From positions 1-64,000 of the forward strand of contig NC_092364.1 in assembly GCF_030848805.1 (NCBI RefSeq): a stretch of 64,000 nt of DNA, read 5' to 3'. This document shows positions 58,755 to 64,000 of this stretch, piece after piece. The position numbers and the translations under genes are program-made. Source of the DNA: Temnothorax longispinosus. Lineage: Eukaryota > Arthropoda > Insecta > Hymenoptera > Formicidae. Under the pieces are notes generated by a model. It was not told the DNA's origin. It searched no databases and saw nothing but the letters and a program-made list of their open reading frames with translations. Position 1 is the first letter of the stretch, and each line of letters starts with the position of its first letter.

Positions 58755-61700
58755 CTAATTTTCCGTGGCAACCGCAGTAACGAGCGGTGCGTCGCCTTGT
58801 CCCTTTTCCATGCCTTTACCATTCTCTACTGCATCATCAAACTGACCTGGTACTGGCAGTGCGTCTTTTGTCAGTAGTGCACGAGCGTTGTCGGTTTGAG
58901 TTTCACTGAAAACAAAGTATACACGTATACAAGTCGTTATATTACATCTATATAATCTATACACGTATTTCGTTAAATAAAAATTAAATTGATTAAAAAT
59001 ATATTATCAAAGAGAGAGAGAGACAAGTTCTTTATAAAATGAGTATGATGAAGCCAAAGATTTTCTTGTGCCGCAAAGATCAATAAATATTTGATTATGA
59101 AGTACATGTGGCGATGTACTTTAGGATAAAAAAAAGCTTCAAACACTCACTTATACGCAGTAATTCCATCAACAGTAATACCACGCCCCTTGCTGTCTTT
59201 CTTCTCAGTTTCCTTGGTCTTCTTAATAGTAGTTTTCTTTTTGCTAGACACCTAAATAATTAATAAAAATATATTTAAAATTTCTATATATTACTAGAAA
59301 ACATATCAACGTATCCTTTCTCTCGATTTCGATGAGATTTAAATATACTGCAATATAGATAAAATATAAGATAATAAGAAGCACATATTTTTTAGATATA
59401 TGTTCTCTTGTAAAATGTAATATTTCACATTTTCGTAAAAGCGTACATTAAGAAATACGCAGACGAGCAGAAGAGTCGTAGTGCATAAGACCCGGAGCAT
59501 CTCAATGATAAGAACAATCTCTCGGTAAGCAAAAAATAAATAAAGTTTTCAAGCTACGTACTCGCGCTAGATATTTTTCTCGTCTTATACGCCTACAAAA
59601 ATTTCAGAAATACTTATAGTCACCTTACAAATTACGTTTAAATTACGTTTATTTGTGAATGTATGTCAGATTAGCTCGGCGTGTTATTTCCGTGTGTTCA
59701 ACTTTACTCAACACGCAAAAACGTTATCGGTTTAAGTTCTCCGGTAAGGATTCCAAATTCGATTTCGTGTTTTCATCACCGCCGATATTTTTCTCGTTTA
59801 CCTACAAGATATTTTTACCTTCATTTGAGTCTTTTTGCCACGTCCAGCGATCGGAGCACGGGTAGCCCCGCGTGTTTGAAACGTCGGTCGGCTTATCGGA
59901 TTAAATCCACGAGGAAGACCGTATTTAAGTCCACCAATAGAAGTTACCTACAACACACACGTTATCTTAATTATAATACATATAAACGTCATTGTCTAAA
60001 TAAAATACTATAATATACTCTAAGAATGATTTCTAGGTCAATGTTTCAGAAGGAAAACCTAGAAATTCAAAACAAGAAAGTGTTATATGAACACAGATCG
60101 TTTAAACTTCATTTTTCGAGTTGTATAAAAAAAAAGCCCAAAATGTTCATTTCCCACTTAAGCACGCTATGGTATGTTCCAACGTCTGACGGCGACGTTT
60201 AATATAGTCCGATATATTTAAATCATAATACATACTACAGGTTTTTAAAATGGTTACATGTCTCGTCTAATTTATATTATTTCTCATTTTAAATTACATT
60301 TTAAAATATATATTTATGTAAATTTATCTTTTTCTCACGTAAATAAAATTAGACAGACGTATAACACGTGTCTTATATAGTATCCTCAAGAAATCGTCAA
60401 AGTTATTTATATTTTGACAAGAAATAACGCAAACTAAATCCACGTCAAATGCAGAAAAGGTAAATTAATCTGAAGTAACGTGGAACGTCATATTTCAAAA
60501 GTTAACGTCTTATGAGAACACGCTGCAGAAGAGTCGAAACAACTTACTTTTTATCAATACGTATGACCAAAATTCATTATTTTACATTAGATTCAGCATT
60601 TTTTTATTCAAGTAATATTTGTCTTAAAATTTTCCAAAAAATGAAAAACGACTCATACACACGCGCGCGTACTTTTACCTTGTTAAATTCCTCACAAATA
60701 TTAATTTTAGTTTTTAATAATGGTATATATGTGTAAAATCATATTTCTATATCGATAAAAGTTACGATATAACGATATACGTTGAATACGTAAATTACAA
60801 ATACACACGTGTATATAACTTGAATTATCTATTAGGTATAAGAATACGAGGCAAAAAAAGAATATATAGTGTTATACGTATCGTTCTCGAAAAGACACGT
60901 AATTTTTAAAAATAGATAAGTAATGTTTTTATCTACAATATTTTATATATAACTGTATATGCAATTTTATATGATTTTATTACATCGTTTAGTTATTTAA
61001 ATACCTACATGCTTCAGAAATACATGCTTTGTTTTATTGAAAGACTACCTCGAAAAGAGATAATATATGTATTACCTAAAAAGAATATATATATATAAAG
61101 GAACACCAGTTATAATACTCTGAATTAAAATATATATAGAAACCTTTATTTTAACAGTGTCCATATTACATATAAAAAAACATGCGATAATACAAAATCG
61201 CAATCTACAAAAAAAACATTATGTAAATATAAATGTCAAAATACGTTCTTTTTCATTCTAATAAAGCAACACGTATAAAGCCGCATAACGAGGATAACGT
61301 ATCTATCCTCCGCTTAAAATATACATTCTCAAATACATACGTCGATTTATTTCCATGATGTGTCGAATGTCTACATATAAAAACTATATAAAAACTATAT
61401 AAGCAAGTAACTCTGCATTAAATTGATTTACGTGATGTCCCTCCTAAATGCACGTATTATCCGATCACGCCAGCGACGTTAAATAGTGAAAGCGGACTAC
61501 TCAATATCTCGAACGTTCCCCTAAAATCTGTCCAGAATATCGTCATCGTGTGCTTCTTACTCCATATACACGCAACGATATCGAGCCATCGTTATGAACG
61601 TGCACGACACATACCCTATTGAAATATGTTGTTATATCTTACCTGCGGTGGAATTCGCCCACGTGGGTGCCCCTGCAAGGGTTGCGGAAGTCGACCAGGC

Positions 61701-64000
61701 TGTCCATAATTCGGGCCCCATTGACCAACTACGACACCAGCGATTTCCAGTTGACCACCACGCGAAGGGATTGGACGACGCATTAAACCGCGTTGCGGTA
61801 ACGTGCCACTGCCACGACCGCGCATTAACCCGTCATTAATGGTACAGCTAGCAGGCAAAATATTGGAGGGAACTGATACACGAATACCTGTGATAATAAT
61901 AAGTAAAATTATTATAAATGTCACGTAAACGAGAGGATAAAAATTATATATTATGGACAAAGAAGAAAATGTTACGTAAGAGTACGTTTTGTTACAAAGA
62001 GATTCGTAGTTCTTAATACGCGTAGCATTGCTTTTTGTTACATATTAATCTGCGTGCATATAACAAATATATTTTCTTATGTACAGCACGTTTGTTTCAT
62101 ATAAAAAAATTTATCACGTGCATCACATTATCGGGATATTTTATCGCAGTTTTGAGATTCGTAGGGTTATATTGATGAACCTCACGAAGCAACATTAGCT
62201 GCCTTTGTTCTACTTCCATCCGAAAACATCCTATTATGAAAGATCATAGGATGCTAAGGAAACTGGAAGAGTTCTTAATGAAGAGAAAAAAACATCGGAT
62301 AAGGGTACGTATAACTCGAACGTATAACTCGAACTTTTACCTATCAAATAAACTGTACCACGTAGGGCCGATATCACAGTCTCCGCGTAACGTGATTCTC
62401 CGATTAAACTCACTCTTCGTCTCTTTCTAGGGAGACAGTTAGAAAGAGATGCAGAGTGAGTTTAATCGGAGGATCATGTTACGCGGAGACTGTGATATCG
62501 GCACTATATCTATACAAGTTGTTATATTAATTCTTTTTCTCTTTTTCACTTTTTTCTTTTCACGTAATGGCTGGGGGCCGTACTCCACATCGATTTGTAC
62601 GCGTCAGGTCTTGAGATTCAATCCCGACTCTCACTTTATATATTTAACTCGGTTTATAAAAGATAAGAGATACCGCGCGTTACTCTGTGTGAGAGTGGTG
62701 AATGTGGTACGTGTAATTGAAAGTTTCGGATTTGATTTCTCATTTCACATACTATTATCATACGGATTTTAAATTTGTAATGATCCTCCAAGATAGAAGT
62801 TGGGTGTGAATCTAACAATCTTTTAATTTGTTAGTAACCTAACTGTTGAGGAAAAGAAACCTTCAGATTTTAATTCAGAAGGCCAAGACTCAAAGACTAT
62901 AGCGCCCTAATAATAATACGTATTATTATTATGAGAAAAGAGATTAATAAGAGAACGTAAAGAGTCAAGAGTTTCGAAAAACTACGTCCTACGTAGAGAC
63001 GGATAAATAAAGAAGGAGAAAACATTAATGCATGGCTGAGAAAAATATGATATACCTGGTGTGACGGGTAAAGGTGGTCGTGCAAACACAACGTTAATTC
63101 CCTCAAGTATAGCTTTTCTCATCCTCTCGACCTTTACAACGCGGTCGATATGACCGCTGCATAATTCCAATAAGTTTTTGGCGATAGTAGCACGAGCCAA
63201 CGTATGATGGAACAATTTTCCGTCAAAGTAAAGCCAAGGACAGCACATTAACCATGGAATCGGCGCGCCACAAGCATCGTTCGCTAACAATGCGGTCTCG
63301 ACACCAGCCATGAATAAAGTAGCCAGTTGTACACCGCGTGATGTCACTAATGGAAGCTGTATACAGATGACATATTAAATGTCAGCCTATTCAAACACTG
63401 CCTGAACCAATATTGCTGTAGTGTAAAAAAATTGTACGATATGTTTATTTTACCTGCAAATCCTGCAAATACTGAGCATTCATAAGCTCGGGTGAAAAGG
63501 CTTGCGCAATGAAAGCGTCTAACTCCTGACGGCGCAAGATTTTTATTTTGTCAGAAAAAGACATAATGTATCTACGAAAAGAACACGTAAAAAAAACATT
63601 TGTTAATCAAATTAATTCCAACATTAGTTTCAAAAAGAAAATTTTGGTAAAAGCGACTGAAATAAGCACATTTGATGTTTACCTTAAAACACAGGCCATG
63701 ACCAGTAGATGTTGCGGTACGTATGAAGTATTTAGCATGAGAGGCGTGTCTGATCTCATACAAGTCAGGAAACCCCTAAGTCTCCGCCGCTTATCATCTA
63801 TGACTGTGCTAAAGAACAGGAAACTTTGTCAGTTTATAAAACTTATGCGAGTCTACAGAAAGTTACGTAATTCTATACGTAATCCACAATCGTATTATGT
63901 ATATCTAATTTAATCGATATAAAACCACTTACCCAAACCACAAACGTTGAATCGTAGGCACGCCCCAGCCGATCTGCTCTGCTTTCACTACGTCAGGAGT
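58755..64000 (-). CDS. FAM120: FAM120-family protein (constitutive coactivator of PPAR-gamma-like), 3' part
   Basis: Minus-strand gene that starts beyond the right edge. Exons in window, from 5': 64000-63933 (partial), 63571-63454, 63356-63056, 61887-61643, 59947-59819, 59250-59151 and 58905-58755, joined in phase. Vertebrate FAM120A/C are RNA-binding scaffold proteins with an XPG-like N terminus. Recognisable blocks are ILRRQELDAFIAQAFSPEL, RGVQLATLFMAGVETALLAN and DACGAPIPWLMCCPWLYFDG, then VERMRKAILEGINVVF and PPLPVTPG. The C-terminal part is Arg/Gly- and Pro-rich (GLMRGRGSGTLPQRGLMRRP, GLPRGFNPISRP) as expected for RNA binding, then Lys-rich (SSKKKTTIKKTKETEKKDSK), ending APLVTAVATEN. Extra exons inside the long introns 59948-61642 and 61888-63055 were not found but cannot be excluded. 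Insects usually have one such gene, so A/B/C paralogy does not apply. Confidence 0.9.
59948..61642. other. long AT-rich FAM120 intron
   Basis: 1.7-kb intron between two phase-compatible exons. It is AT-rich throughout. Short open frames have no recognisable content. Confidence 0.6.
62367..62502. mobile_element. long foldback in FAM120 intron
   Basis: 136 bp with arms of about 60 bases: GCCGATATCACAGTCTCCGC, GTAACGTGATTCTCCGATTA and AACTCACTCT on the left, all mirrored on the right (TGATCCTCCGATTAAAC in reverse), around a loop GGGAGACAGTT. Pairing is interrupted at only a few positions. A MITE is most likely; a transcript from either strand would form an extended hairpin. Confidence 0.8.

Overview
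The window is nuclear DNA of an insect. Spliced genes with GT-AG introns, AT-rich introns and spacers, and protein resemblances (LARP6, CNOT10, ninein/Bsg25D, ASNSD1, RRP12, nardilysin, FAM120 family) point to a holometabolous insect, most likely a hymenopteran such as an ant. The species assignment is inference from protein similarity and genome texture, not from a search. No bacterial, viral, rRNA or CRISPR material is seen.

Layout. 1-3.1 kb: the end of a hAT-type transposase fragment, a 500-base N gap, then satellite DNA of two related monomers split by a 17-bp tandem array. 3.5-7.3 kb: Larp6 (minus), with a candidate small membrane-protein gene on the plus strand inside its first intron. 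9.5-13.8 kb: CNOT10 (minus). 14.2-15.7 kb: a pile of foldback MITEs. 17.1-21.0 kb: ninein/Bsg25D (minus). 22.0-24.0 kb: more nested MITEs. 24.0-26.7 kb: ASNSD1 (minus). 27.8-39.1 kb: a very large multi-exon plus-strand gene with seven RCC1 blades and a C-terminal RING-like cysteine cluster. 39.3-44.2 kb: RRP12 (minus), tail to tail with the previous gene. 45.3-51.4 kb: nardilysin (plus), head to head with RRP12. 51.4-58.7 kb: a 7.4-kb stretch with no recognisable coding exon. 58.8 kb to the end: the 3' exons of a FAM120-family gene (minus) that continues beyond the window.

The genes are ordinary housekeeping neighbours, not an operon or pathway: mRNA control (LARP6, CNOT10, FAM120), ribosome assembly (RRP12), centrosome/microtubules (ninein), peptide processing (nardilysin), an amidotransferase-like protein (ASNSD1) and a probable trafficking/GEF-type RCC1 protein. 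Exon joins were worked out by hand from splice sites and reading phase; nearly all are phase-consistent, and those that are not are flagged.

The most interesting non-genic signal is the mobile DNA. At least a dozen short, strongly palindromic, non-autonomous elements occur here. Several have clear 3-bp target duplications (TTA, TAA or TCA), and new elements were repeatedly inserted exactly at the 3-bp duplication of an earlier one, building nested and end-to-end clusters. Most of these otherwise different families, and the satellite, carry a CCAAT/ATTGG motif.
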